This document shows positions 8,721 through 17,712 of a stretch of 64,000 bases of DNA, piece by piece (within the stretch, counting starts at the first letter, position 1; every line of letters begins with the position of its first letter). Source of the DNA: Clostridia bacterium (GTDB taxonomy: Bacteria > Bacillota > TC1 > UBA5767); contig CP069393.1 of NCBI GenBank assembly GCA_016887505.1, positions 434,001 through 498,000 on the forward strand, written 5' to 3'. Below the pieces are notes generated by a model. It saw nothing but the letters and a program-made list of their open reading frames with translations. It had not been told where the DNA came from and made no database searches. The position numbers and the translations under genes are program-made.

Positions 8721-9569
8721 ATGAATGAAATAACTTTATTTTCCGACAGCACATGTGATTTATCTGCTGCTATCTTGGAGAAAAATAATATTAAGATAAT
8801 TCCCTTAAATGTTGAGTTTGGTGAACAATCCTTTAAGGATGGAATAGATCTGAACAGTGAACAATTGTATGGCAAAGTAGAAAAATTGGGATGCCTCCCT
8901 AAAACATCGGCTCCATCACCGGCTGCTTTTTACCAAGCCTTTGAAGGAGAATTGGCAGAAGGCAAAGATGTAGTGTATATAGGTTTATCTTCAACGATAT
9001 CGTCTACTTTTCAGAATGCCAGTATGGCAGCCAAAGAATTGGATATAAGCCGCATCCATGTGATCGATTCCAGAAATCTATGTAGCGCAATAGGATTACA
9101 CGTAATATCTGCGGCAGAGTATATTCGGGAGGGTTTATCTGCAAAGGAAGTAGCAGATAAAGTGCGAAACGATATACCGAAGACTGTCAGCTATTTTATG
9201 GTTGATACGCTAGATTATTTACATATGGGTGGCAGGTGTTCTGGGCTGCAGAGTTTTGTAGGTGGTATTCTTAGGATGAAACCCATTATCAAAGTAGAAG
9301 ATGGGCATCTTAATGTTGTCCATAAGGCGCGGGGGAAAAATAAAGGAATTGAATACTTGGTAAACCGGATACGGGAAGATCAAAATAGAATCAGGGCTGA
9401 AAAAATGATATTAACCCATTCGTTTGGACTCGACTCTATTAGGAAATTAGAAGACAGTTTACGTTGTATTGATATTGGTGGAAGGCATCGAGTGGAACAA
9501 GCTGGTTGTGTGATTTCAAGCCATTGCGGACCTGGTACAATTGGTGTTTTCTATATTCCAAAAGAATAA
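8721..9569 (+). CDS. DegV-family fatty-acid-binding protein
   Basis: A 282-residue DegV protein, the usual family length. The N terminus (MNEITLFSDSTCDLS) carries the conserved S-D-S-T-C-D-L motif. The ligand-site segments GLSSTISSTFQNA, VIDSRNLC and VDTLDYLHMGGRCSG are intact, as is the C-terminal HCGPGTIGVFY. In Firmicutes, DegV/FakB proteins present an acyl chain to the fatty acid kinase FakA; fakA is not in the window. I chose the ATG at 8721 because TAGGAG lies 8 bases before it and the family starts there. A start 30 bases upstream (8691) is possible but has no ribosome site. Confidence 0.92.
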   Translation: MNEITLFSDSTCDLSAAILEKNNIKIIPLNVEFGEQSFKDGIDLNSEQLYGKVEKLGCLPKTSAPSPAAFYQAFEGELAEGKDVVYIGLSSTISSTFQNASMAAKELDISRIHVIDSRNLCSAIGLHVISAAEYIREGLSAKEVADKVRNDIPKTVSYFMVDTLDYLHMGGRCSGLQSFVGGILRMKPIIKVEDGHLNVVHKARGKNKGIEYLVNRIREDQNRIRAEKMILTHSFGLDSIRKLEDSLRCIDIGGRHRVEQAGCVISSHCGPGTIGVFYIPKE

Positions 9570-9719
9570 TATGAAAGTGTATTAAATATATACTGCATGA
9601 ATTCAACGAGTAGTTGGTCATAAAGGTAAAGCATCCAACAAACAGATACAGTGTTGGTTTATATGTTGCTTAAATCAATTATATGACAATAGGAAAAACA
9701 AAAATCCAAGAGGTGTATC

Positions 9720-10406
9720 ATGTTTGTGTTTTACTTTATTTACGGAATTATCATTGGCTCATTTTTAAATGTTTGTATCTACCGTTTGCCTATAGGGCTG
9801 AATCTAGCATATCCAAGGTCCCATTGTCCACGCTGTCAGCATAGCTTAAATGGTTTAGATTTGGTTCCACTATTTAGTTATTTGTTTATTGGGGGAAAAT
9901 GCCGTTACTGTGGTGAAAGCATCTCAATCCGCTATTTTTTGGTTGAACTCTTTACTGGGATTGGATTTTTAGCAGTGGGCTTAACCCAGCCATTTCCATA
10001 TTCGATACTGTATTTGCTATGGATTAGTTTTTTCATTGTAGCAGTGCTAATTCAGTTTGATAACCATGTTCCATCTAAAACGCTAGGAGTAATCGGATTA
10101 ATCTTTTCTCTTAGCACCCTTTACCAACAGAGCTTTTCTCAATTGGGAATGGCTTTATTGGGTGGTGTCCTTGGATTCTTGATTTCACAAATATCTACAG
10201 AAAAAAGAGAACTGGGATATGTTTTTACGTTCATAGCAACTGGAATATTCTATGGATCCTTGAGGTTTTTAGGACTGTATCTTATTTCCCTCATAGCATT
10301 TGAAATGGCAAGGTTAGCTTTTAAGGACGAACAGGGATTAACCCGGGCTAGCCAGGTTAGATATTTGGTCTTTCTTTTTGGGGGGTTGATTCTTGCAGTT
10401 ATATAG
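9720..10406 (+). CDS. prepilin-peptidase-like protein with degenerate protease site (PilD N-methyltransferase half)
   Basis: A 228-residue membrane protein of the PilD/A24 type that opens the pilus locus. The N terminus has the conserved GSFLNVCIYRLP and the four-cysteine zinc module (CPRC near residue 37, CRYC near 61), which in bifunctional PilD belongs to the methyltransferase part. The first catalytic Asp region survives loosely as FDNHVPSK. The second motif, GxGD, is absent where expected (around KRELGYVFTFIATG). I infer loss of protease activity with retained zinc/methylation function. A complementary protein with intact GGGD and no zinc module is encoded at 26254, closing the locus. 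The ribosome site is AGAGGTGTATC before ATG. Confidence 0.8.
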   Translation: MFVFYFIYGIIIGSFLNVCIYRLPIGLNLAYPRSHCPRCQHSLNGLDLVPLFSYLFIGGKCRYCGESISIRYFLVELFTGIGFLAVGLTQPFPYSILYLLWISFFIVAVLIQFDNHVPSKTLGVIGLIFSLSTLYQQSFSQLGMALLGGVLGFLISQISTEKRELGYVFTFIATGIFYGSLRFLGLYLISLIAFEMARLAFKDEQGLTRASQVRYLVFLFGGLILAVI

Positions 10407-10719
10407 CTTTGAATGTTGCTATTTATTTCATAAGTATTTTATTATGCATAATTATTATGATTAATATCTTGAAATTTTATAAATTATTGCTAAACTGGTA
10501 CAGTCGGAACTGAAATGAAATGAAATGGATCATCTTCGCTTGTAGTTGGTCTTTAGAAATGGAAAGCAGTTTCATGCATAGATGAGATAGAAAGCCATTG
10601 CCTACGGCATTTAACGTCAACCATGACGACTATATTGCTCGTTACGGAATACCGATGGAATGTAATAGTGCATGCCATACAAAATTTAGGTTTATATACA
10701 ACCCTTTTTCCAACTATAT
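10407..10719. other. AT-rich spacer before the pilin promoter
   Basis: No gene recognised on either strand. It contains short repeats such as GAAATGAAATGAAATGG but no family signal. Confidence 0.4.
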
Positions 10720-10748
10720 TTGTTTTTAATGCAAAATTAGTGTATAAT
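10720..10748 (+). promoter_or_regulatory. strong promoter of the major pilin
   Basis: TTGTTT (10720-10725), a 17-base spacer and a perfect TATAAT (10743-10748). The start of transcription would fall near 10755, about 205 bases before the pilin ATG. Confidence 0.7.
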
Positions 10749-10754
10749 CGGAAG

Positions 10755-10959
10755 AAATATAATAGGGCACGATGAAAAGCCTATCAAAAAACACCTAATT
10801 TGCCTACATACCAGTATTCCCGATTTTATTTGAACGGGTTACCTCAAAGGAATGGTATTAAAAAAGGGGGGGCCGAGAGCATTATATCAGTTTAGTGAAG
10901 ACAAAAATAATTTGTTTTATTGCAATAGTATTCAAAAAAAGATTCGGGGAGGAATTATT
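10755..10959 (+). promoter_or_regulatory. long structured 5' leader of the pilin mRNA
   Basis: About 205 bases separate the inferred transcription start from the pilin start codon. The leader can form a long stem: ATACC (10808-10812) with GGTAT (10854-10858), and ATTCC (10816-10820) with GGAAT (10849-10853). A CCCG/CGGG hairpin near 10819-10838 is an alternative. A run of seven G follows the stem. I compared it by eye with c-di-GMP class I and II riboswitches and did not find their conserved cores, so it is an unassigned leader. Confidence 0.4.
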
Positions 10960-11337
10960 ATGAACAAGATTTTTTCAAAGTTAAGAAGTAAGAAGAAGGG
11001 CTTTACCCTAATTGAGTTGATTGTTGTTATCGTAATCATCGGTATCCTAGCAGCAGTTATGATTCCACAATTCAGTGGATTTACTGACAAAGCTAAAAGC
11101 ACCCAAGCATTAGTAGATGCTAAGCAAATTGCTACTGCCTATGATGCGCTAAAGCTTGAACAAGGCGATTATTCGGATGTATCAGAAACTGAAGTTGAGA
11201 CTATGTCTGGTGTTACCATTTCTTCTGGTACTAATTCTTTGTCTTTAGAAGATGATGGTGGATTCGAATATGAAATTGATGGCTTTACAGCTGGTAGAGA
11301 TAGCGCTACAGATGGTGTAGCCCTAATTGAAGAATAA
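10960..11337 (+). CDS. pilA: major type IV pilin (prepilin)
   Basis: A 125-residue type IV prepilin. The leader is short and basic (MNKIFSKLRSKKKG), cut before Phe in KKGFTLIEL with the conserved Glu at position +5. The hydrophobic helix follows (IVVIVIIGILAAVMIPQF), then KAKSTQALVDAKQIATAYDA and an acidic beta region. I placed the start at 10960, where GGGGAGGAATTATT gives a strong ribosome site; the longer open frame from 10852 adds an unrelated N terminus. Its own promoter and a following terminator suggest it is expressed above the rest of the operon, as expected for a fibre subunit. Confidence 0.94.
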   Translation: MNKIFSKLRSKKKGFTLIELIVVIVIIGILAAVMIPQFSGFTDKAKSTQALVDAKQIATAYDALKLEQGDYSDVSETEVETMSGVTISSGTNSLSLEDDGGFEYEIDGFTAGRDSATDGVALIEE

Positions 11338-11426
11338 TAATCCATTTGGGTGAAGGCTTTGATTAGAAAGCGATATACCTTTTAGTAGTGATTACTATAA
11401 AGGCTTGTAGTGTAGAATAAATGTTG

Positions 11427-11466
11427 ATAGGCTCTTTTCAGAATTGAACTGAAAAGGGCCTATTTT
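11427..11466 (+). terminator. terminator after the major pilin
   Basis: Long stem ATAGGCTCTTTTCAG with CTGAAAAGGGCCTAT, then TTTT. Probably a partial terminator that lets some transcripts continue into the assembly genes. Confidence 0.75.
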
Positions 11467-11516
11467 ACCCTTTTACGGGATGTTGACTGACAAAATCATG
11501 GGACGAGGAGTAGTAT

Positions 11517-13670
11517 ATGCTAATGAAATATGTTAACGGATTGGATCCCATACTAATAGCGCTTGCTCTGATTCCTGTTGTGGTGATGGGAATAGTATTT
11601 GCATATTTCTTCATTCGCTATGACGTAATGGCTTTAGGAGCAATGCGTAAGGTTTTTTTGAAATACAGCAATAAAGCGAGTGACTTGCCACAAAAGGGAA
11701 GAGCTTATGAAAAATTATTCGTAAATGAGAACAAGGACGTAGAACCAAAGAGTTTTGTTTTAGGACGTGAACGATTGTTGCATATGCTTAACAGTCACTT
11801 TGAAGAGGATCTTTTACCAGAGGTAGAAGTATTCTTTCCAGAACAGTTACTACTAAATATCGAAGGCAATAGGGACGCCTTTAGGCTACTTTACCTAGTT
11901 GCACCTATGTTCGGTGTATTGGGTATAGTACTTCCCATTTTATATAATTCCATAAACGGATTGAGTGATCTATCTGAACCACTAGCAATCGGCGGGGTCG
12001 GTTTCGTATTGTTGGTGCTATTGATGCTGGTATTTACAATGCTTGACCTGGGTGCCCTACGGTCATCGAGAAAGCTATACCAGCATTTTTTGCATGCCTG
12101 CAACGCAGTGCTGCCAGTCATGAGTCAAAATGCAGGACCTGCGTTACTCGTTGAAGCAACGAGAAAGAGCCAACGCAACTATGCGAGTGCGACAAGAGAC
12201 TTAAATCACAGTTTTGAAATAAATGTAAACCGAATGGTTCAGGCCATGGAAAGTTTCACCGAAGGTGGCGTTTTACCAGCCCTACGTGATGCCATGGAAG
12301 AAATGATCAAAGACACCTTGCTAGTGGGTATGCAAAAGACCCATGATGAGATGCAAGGAGCTTTAGAAAAGATTTCTGCTCGAGAAGAACGCGGCGTACA
12401 AGATATGATTGAACGATTCAGCAACTTGTTGAATGAACGAGTAGATAGCTCTATGAGGGCTTTGGCCGATGATATGACTAAAGTCACGACACAACTATCT
12501 GAACAACAAAGACAAGCAATTGCGCATCAAGAGCAGTTTGATGCTTTTCTTAAAAGCAGTATGGAACTAGCAAGAGAAAATATGGAAGCCATGCTTACAA
12601 AGCAAGCTTCTGAACAAATGGCACAGAATGACCTGATCAAACAAAATCTGAAGTTGGCTGCAACTGCACTTGAAGAACAACAACAACAGTTTCTTGCCTT
12701 TCAGAAAGAACAGGCAGAAGAGCTTTCGTCTAGTGTTCAAGAACAGAATACAGCCTTGCAGGGAAGGATTCAGTTGCTAGCCGATTTGCGGGATGAGGAA
12801 AACGAGAGACTGGAAAAAAGTCAGAAAATGGTGGAAGAAGCAGTTCGTATTGAAGAAATTACTTCAGGACAGCTTCATGAAATAGGCACGGCCTTGAGCT
12901 TATTGCAAGAAGGTATTACTAAGTTCTCTAGTGAATCAGAGCGCTCTCACCATAAAACGATGGAGAGTATTACGGAGTTTGCTCAAACCCAAACAAGTTT
13001 TGTTGAAAAACTTGTTAATAGTGAAGAAACCTTGCAAAACTCCTTGAATTTGGGACTAGAACGGTATACCCAAATGGACGAGCTCGTGATGAATATGATG
13101 AATGGCATTACAAAACGGATGAACGATGCTATGGCAGGAGCCGGTAAAGAAATTGCACGTGGCGTAATTGAAGTCACTGAAAGTAATGCTGAGGCAATTG
13201 CTAATCTGACGGAACAAGCACAACAACTAAGAGATGACTATAGTAATTACTTTGGCAAAATGGATGATCAAACTAGAAAAACGCTTGAAGATATGGATTA
13301 CCAAATACAGCTGATTATATCTAGAGTAAATGAAGAAATAGGCAGTATGCTTAAAGAAATGATGGAACAGAATCATGAGAATGCTGCAAACCATAATGAG
13401 GCAACCTTAAGCCTTATGGAGTCCTTTAAAGAACAAGCGGAAAGCATCAGCTTGTATGCCAAAGAGATTAATTTGGACGTAAATGACTTAAAGGATGGAT
13501 TAAAAGAATCTGTTAAGGTCTTCAAAGAGGATACCAACGAATCAGTGCATCAAACTTTGGAAACCTTTGACGCAGGCTTGGCTGAACTGACGGAGCGGTT
13601 GGCCTTAACGACAGAGAGCATTCGGGAAGCGGTTGAAAACTTGCCTAATGCTATTCGTCATGACAATTAG
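11517..13670 (+). CDS. MotA/TolQ/ZorA-like membrane protein with long coiled-coil tail
   Basis: A 717-residue protein in the pilus operon. Hydrophobic segments lie at about 12-34, 118-142 and 155-178, separated by an 80-residue cytosolic stretch that ends in VFFPEQLLLN. Residues about 205-715 are almost unbroken alpha-helical coiled coil rich in Glu, Gln, Met and Leu. A compact membrane part followed by a very long helical tail is the layout of ZorA, the stator-like subunit of Zorya, and more loosely of MotA/ExbB/TolQ. The second and third segments (VAPMFGVLGIV and LAIGGVGFVLL) are only weakly like the ExbB channel motif. I infer a stator-like or force-transmitting role; a structural scaffold is the alternative. 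The ribosome site is GAGGAG. The next gene starts 5 bases after the stop. Confidence 0.6.
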   Translation: MLMKYVNGLDPILIALALIPVVVMGIVFAYFFIRYDVMALGAMRKVFLKYSNKASDLPQKGRAYEKLFVNENKDVEPKSFVLGRERLLHMLNSHFEEDLLPEVEVFFPEQLLLNIEGNRDAFRLLYLVAPMFGVLGIVLPILYNSINGLSDLSEPLAIGGVGFVLLVLLMLVFTMLDLGALRSSRKLYQHFLHACNAVLPVMSQNAGPALLVEATRKSQRNYASATRDLNHSFEINVNRMVQAMESFTEGGVLPALRDAMEEMIKDTLLVGMQKTHDEMQGALEKISAREERGVQDMIERFSNLLNERVDSSMRALADDMTKVTTQLSEQQRQAIAHQEQFDAFLKSSMELARENMEAMLTKQASEQMAQNDLIKQNLKLAATALEEQQQQFLAFQKEQAEELSSSVQEQNTALQGRIQLLADLRDEENERLEKSQKMVEEAVRIEEITSGQLHEIGTALSLLQEGITKFSSESERSHHKTMESITEFAQTQTSFVEKLVNSEETLQNSLNLGLERYTQMDELVMNMMNGITKRMNDAMAGAGKEIARGVIEVTESNAEAIANLTEQAQQLRDDYSNYFGKMDDQTRKTLEDMDYQIQLIISRVNEEIGSMLKEMMEQNHENAANHNEATLSLMESFKEQAESISLYAKEINLDVNDLKDGLKESVKVFKEDTNESVHQTLETFDAGLAELTERLALTTESIREAVENLPNAIRHDN

Positions 13671-13675
13671 GTGAT

Positions 13676-14860
13676 ATGATGTACCGTTTATCGAAAGTCA
13701 TAGAGTCTGTCAAGGAATGGATGTATTTACCAGATGAGTTTCCATTCTTAGATAGAAAAAAAGAACAAGAAACACTCCGAGATACAATAAGAGCAACGAA
13801 AGGATCCAACCGCTCTACGCTAGCTAAAAATCTGAAGCATAGAGACTTGGAAGCACTTCTACTAATGCTGGTAGAACTTGAGGATTCTTTAGAGATTGAA
13901 CAAACTACCGAGATATTGGTAGAACGCATGTCGCCATGGTTGATGCGCTTGTTTACTTCACTCTTTGTAAACCATGAAGATGTTTCGGCTGTGTTGCATC
14001 TATTCCATCGTCTCCACGAAAAGGGCAATGAGCTTGGAGCTGACTATTCAGAGGGTTTGCTAGTTTGGAATTATGGTGGTAGCAATCAAATTGTAGCGGA
14101 TATTGTGCGTGATATCTATTCGAATGAATTGGGATTGAGTGAATTCTATAGGCTCTATTCTATACCTGAAAACAGTAGTTTTGCTTTACACATTGCGTTG
14201 GAATATTTAAAAATAGCAGATAAAGATATCCTATTTTCGCATGGACATTATTTAATCAAGCTAATAAAAACCCAGGAACCTGCGGTCCTAGAAAACTTGC
14301 TACTGAATTATTGGGAGAAATTTTCCATTGCTGATTCACTGACTGAAGTAAATTTGGTCATTTTTGAACAGTTGGGAGAACCATACATTTCTCCGGACTG
14401 GGGTGTATTCCCCAAGGAAATGAAGGATGCTTTTGTACAATGGCACTTTCTTTACCAAATCCGAGTAAAAACCAAAGATTATCCCCAAAAAACAAGGTGC
14501 TTTTCAAAGCTGTATCACCTTATTCGAACGAGTTACGATTGGCCAGGTTACGATAATTTATTCATCATTGATTTTGGAGATTTTGTACTGGTTGATTGCA
14601 CCGATAGAGAAAAAGCCTACTATTGTTCTAGTGAAAGAATTGAATATGAGCTTGCGAAATCCAAGAATGACGGAATTATGCCTGCAATTCTAAAACACAG
14701 CACAGGCTTTATCAGCGCTAGGGATTATATTATTGAAATGAAAGACGACGATTGCATTGAATTAAAGTTTACGGGGATGAGTGGACTCTATATTGAGGAG
14801 TTCATAGGCCTTAAAACGGGTCTTTATCCTGATACGAGAAAAATGGGAAGAACGCAATAG
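13676..14860 (+). CDS. ZorC/EH-signature-like protein of the pilus operon
   Basis: A 394-residue soluble, helix-rich protein with no membrane segment. It is not a standard pilus gene. The C-terminal part has the segment IIDFGDFVLVDCTD followed by KAYYC and, about 30 residues on, ILKHSTGFISARDYI. By eye this parallels the EH-signature end of ZorC (a GDy-x-x-V-E-F segment, an NAcY segment, then a conserved His), with Asp where ZorC has Glu. That likeness, and its position 5 bases after the ZorA-like gene, is the basis of the call. No sequence search was possible, so the homology is a hypothesis. The next gene is pilB. Confidence 0.45.
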   Translation: MMYRLSKVIESVKEWMYLPDEFPFLDRKKEQETLRDTIRATKGSNRSTLAKNLKHRDLEALLLMLVELEDSLEIEQTTEILVERMSPWLMRLFTSLFVNHEDVSAVLHLFHRLHEKGNELGADYSEGLLVWNYGGSNQIVADIVRDIYSNELGLSEFYRLYSIPENSSFALHIALEYLKIADKDILFSHGHYLIKLIKTQEPAVLENLLLNYWEKFSIADSLTEVNLVIFEQLGEPYISPDWGVFPKEMKDAFVQWHFLYQIRVKTKDYPQKTRCFSKLYHLIRTSYDWPGYDNLFIIDFGDFVLVDCTDREKAYYCSSERIEYELAKSKNDGIMPAILKHSTGFISARDYIIEMKDDDCIELKFTGMSGLYIEEFIGLKTGLYPDTRKMGRTQ

Positions 14861-14906
14861 ATAGTACCTTAGAAGGTATAATTTTTAACGAGAAATGGAG
14901 AGGCTT

Positions 14907-16589
14907 ATGAGGATAAACCATAAGAGACTTGGAGAAGTTCTGATGGATGCAGGAGCCATCACAGAAATACAACTGCAAGAGGGGTTGGAAAAATCCAAGG
15001 AAAGGGGCACCCTGCTAGGAGAAACACTAATTGATATAGGATATATTGACGAAAAGACCCTATATCAAGCTCTAGAATTCTTATTTCATGTTCCATATAT
15101 TGACTTAACAGAGACTCCAATCGATAAAAAAGCCAGTAGCTTGATACCTGAAAAATTGGCTAAAAAATATACCTTAATTCCCATTAAGGTAGAGGATAAT
15201 GTCCTTACCGTTGTCATGAATGATCCATTGAACTTCTATGCAGTGGACGATGTAAAAAGAGCAACTGGTTTGCGGGTTGAAGTAGGTATTTCACCGATAA
15301 AAGAAATCAACAATGCTATTGAACGCTACTATGGTAGCGAAAATGCACAAAAGGCGTTTGAAGATTTGAAGAAGGAATATGGCGATTTAGATTTGCTGGA
15401 TTTGAGTTCAATCTCTGCCAATGAAGTTGCCGAGGCACCTGTAGTACGTCTGATCAACTCGATTCTACAGCATGCAATCAACTCCAATGCGAGTGATATC
15501 CATATTGAGCCAACGGCCAAAGAGGTTCGCGTTCGCTTTAGAATTGATGGCAAGTTGCAAGATGTGATGAATTCCGCAATATCGGCCCATTCGGCAATTG
15601 TAACGAGAATAAAAATAATGGGTGAGATGGATATTGCAGAAAAACGCATACCACAAGATGGCCGGGTAGAAACTTCATTGGATGATCGGACAGTTGACCT
15701 TCGTATTTCTATCCTACCTACTATTTATGGCGAAAAGGTTGTTATCCGGATTTTGGGTGGTTCTGCTGGCGCCCTCGATAGAAAATTTCTTGGCTTATCT
15801 GAAGAAAATGAATTGCTATTTGATAAGATTACTAAAAGTCCGAATGGGATTGTATTGGTTTCAGGTCCGACTGGATCTGGTAAAACTACTACCTTGTATA
15901 CCTTACTCAAAGAACTAAATAAACCAGAAGTAAATGTAATCACAGTTGAAGACCCAGTCGAGTACAAATTGGATGGAATCAGTCAAGTACAGGTAAACAA
16001 TAAGGCAGGTCTCACGTTTGCTTCAGGACTACGTTCAATTCTTCGACAAGACCCGGATATCATTATGATTGGTGAGATTCGAGATGCAGAGACTGCGCAG
16101 ATTGCGATCAGGGCATCCATTACGGGCCACATTGTACTAAGCACAATACATACCAACGATGCAGCGTCATCAGTTATCCGTTTGATTGATATGGGTATTG
16201 AATCCTATTTGGTATCATCCTCGGTTGTAGGTGTTGTAGCCCAACGTTTGGTAAGAAAAATTTGTCCTAAGTGTAAGACAGCATATAGACCGAGTCACAG
16301 TGAAATGATGTTGCTAAAAATGAAGGAACCTACTTCCATATATAAAGGAGAAGGATGTCCTGCCTGCAATTTTACAGGCTATAAAGGACGTATTGGAATA
16401 CACGAAGTGCTGGTTTTAACGAAAGAAATTAGAGAACTAATCAATAGAGGTGCGTCTACAGACCAGCTCCAACAGATGGCCATAAGACAGGGTACCATTA
16501 CATTACGACAAAGCTGTGCAGAATTGGTACTGAAAGGTGTTACGACGGTTGAAGAAATGATTAAAGTAACCTATAGTGTTGAAGGCTAG
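14907..16589 (+). CDS. pilB: type IV pilus extension ATPase PilB
   Basis: A 560-residue hexameric ATPase that powers pilus assembly. The N-terminal MshEN/T2SSE-N domain (about 1-150) begins RLGEVLMDAGAIT. The catalytic core has Walker [11 protein letters not shown] near residue 320, the Asp box, and Walker B IIMIGEIRD near 382. A tetracysteine zinc site (CPKC near 452, CPAC near 484) is typical of PilB/GspE and absent from PilT. I prefer the ATG at 14907 because GGAGAGG precedes it at proper spacing; an in-frame ATG at 14895 overlaps that ribosome site. It is followed 30 bases on by pilT. Confidence 0.96.
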   Translation: MRINHKRLGEVLMDAGAITEIQLQEGLEKSKERGTLLGETLIDIGYIDEKTLYQALEFLFHVPYIDLTETPIDKKASSLIPEKLAKKYTLIPIKVEDNVLTVVMNDPLNFYAVDDVKRATGLRVEVGISPIKEINNAIERYYGSENAQKAFEDLKKEYGDLDLLDLSSISANEVAEAPVVRLINSILQHAINSNASDIHIEPTAKEVRVRFRIDGKLQDVMNSAISAHSAIVTRIKIMGEMDIAEKRIPQDGRVETSLDDRTVDLRISILPTIYGEKVVIRILGGSAGALDRKFLGLSEENELLFDKITKSPNGIVLVSGPTGSGKTTTLYTLLKELNKPEVNVITVEDPVEYKLDGISQVQVNNKAGLTFASGLRSILRQDPDIIMIGEIRDAETAQIAIRASITGHIVLSTIHTNDAASSVIRLIDMGIESYLVSSSVVGVVAQRLVRKICPKCKTAYRPSHSEMMLLKMKEPTSIYKGEGCPACNFTGYKGRIGIHEVLVLTKEIRELINRGASTDQLQQMAIRQGTITLRQSCAELVLKGVTTVEEMIKVTYSVEG

Positions 16590-16619
16590 TCTTATTCTTC
16601 TAGAAAGGAAGTGAGAAGA

Positions 16620-17687
16620 ATGTCCGATAATTTTGAAAATGCGCTCCGTTTTGCCGTGGCTGAGGATGCGTCAGATGTGCATTTGACGGTTGGAAAACCG
16701 CCCATACTAAGAATCCGTGGTGAATTGGTGCCATTCGGTGAAGAAATCCTGATGCAAGATGTAATTGAAGAAATTGCACTAAAAATGATGAATGACGAGC
16801 AAAAAGGGAAATTTAGTGAATTTGGTGAAGTTGACTTTTCTTGGTCCAGGCCAGGCTTGAATAGATACCGTGTAAATGTATACCGCCAACGTAGTAGTGT
16901 GGCTGTTGCACTTCGTATGATTCATTCGAATATTCCTCGCTTTGAAGATATTAATCTACCAGATATTCTCAAGACTCTAGCGCTTAAACCGAGGGGCTTG
17001 GTGCTGGTTACTGGACCGACTGGTTCAGGAAAATCTACAACACTTGCCGCGATGGTAGGGTATATTAACAGTCATAGAAAGTGTCATATTCTTACCATTG
17101 AAGAACCCATCGAGTACCTGCACAAGCATCAAAATTGCATGGTGAATCAACGGGAGGTAGGTGGAGATACCACTAGTTTTGCAAAAGCATTGAGGGCGGC
17201 TCTACGTGAAGACCCAGATGTTATCCTAGTGGGCGAAATGAGGGACTTAGAGACTATTTCCACAGCTGTTTCAGCAGCGGAAACAGGACACTTTGTTATG
17301 TCAACATTGCATACCACTACTGCAGCTCAAACAGTGGACAGGATTATTGATGCATTTCCTTCACATCAGCAACATCAGATAAGGAGCCAGCTGTCAACGA
17401 TTTTAGAAGGAATCGTCTGCCAACAATTGATTAAGACAGCAGATGGAAAGGGTATCGTACCGGCTATGGAAATCCTTTTGGTAACGGATGCGGTTAGAAA
17501 CTTAATTAGAGAAGGAAAAACGCAACAGCTAGAAACCGTACTGCAGACCAATATAAACAATGGAATGGTTCCGATGGATTATTCGTTAGCTCAATTGGTG
17601 AAAACCAGAACCATTAGCCTTGAAGATGCCATGGCAAGATGTGTTGATATTAAGGTATTCAAACGATACTGTAATATGGAAATATAG
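16620..17687 (+). CDS. pilT: type IV pilus retraction ATPase PilT
   Basis: A 355-residue retraction ATPase. It starts MSDNFENALRFAV and continues with the PilT-type N domain (DASDVHLTVGKPPILRIRGEL). Walker A GPTGSGKST is near residue 132, and Walker B VILVGEMRDLET near 200 with the PilT signature AETGHFVMSTLHTTTA just after. No zinc cysteines are present, which separates it from PilB. The ATG at 16620 fits AAAGGAAG 8 bases upstream; a GTG at 16611 in the same frame lies inside that site. A retraction motor next to PilB implies dynamic pili (twitching or DNA uptake). Confidence 0.96.
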   Translation: MSDNFENALRFAVAEDASDVHLTVGKPPILRIRGELVPFGEEILMQDVIEEIALKMMNDEQKGKFSEFGEVDFSWSRPGLNRYRVNVYRQRSSVAVALRMIHSNIPRFEDINLPDILKTLALKPRGLVLVTGPTGSGKSTTLAAMVGYINSHRKCHILTIEEPIEYLHKHQNCMVNQREVGGDTTSFAKALRAALREDPDVILVGEMRDLETISTAVSAAETGHFVMSTLHTTTAAQTVDRIIDAFPSHQQHQIRSQLSTILEGIVCQQLIKTADGKGIVPAMEILLVTDAVRNLIREGKTQQLETVLQTNINNGMVPMDYSLAQLVKTRTISLEDAMARCVDIKVFKRYCNMEI

Positions 17688-17712
17688 ATAATATGTGAAA
17701 GGAGTAGCATGT

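Noticed and set aside
8545-8754. minus-strand open frame of 69 codons
   Set aside because: It overlaps the well-supported DegV start and its translation is Ser/His/Cys-rich without domain signs.
10755-10959. c-di-GMP (GEMM) riboswitch before the pilin
   Set aside because: GGTTACC and AAAGCC-like words are present, but the conserved CAGGGCAAAC and GACGCAAAGC cores and their spacing are not. Listed only as an unassigned leader.
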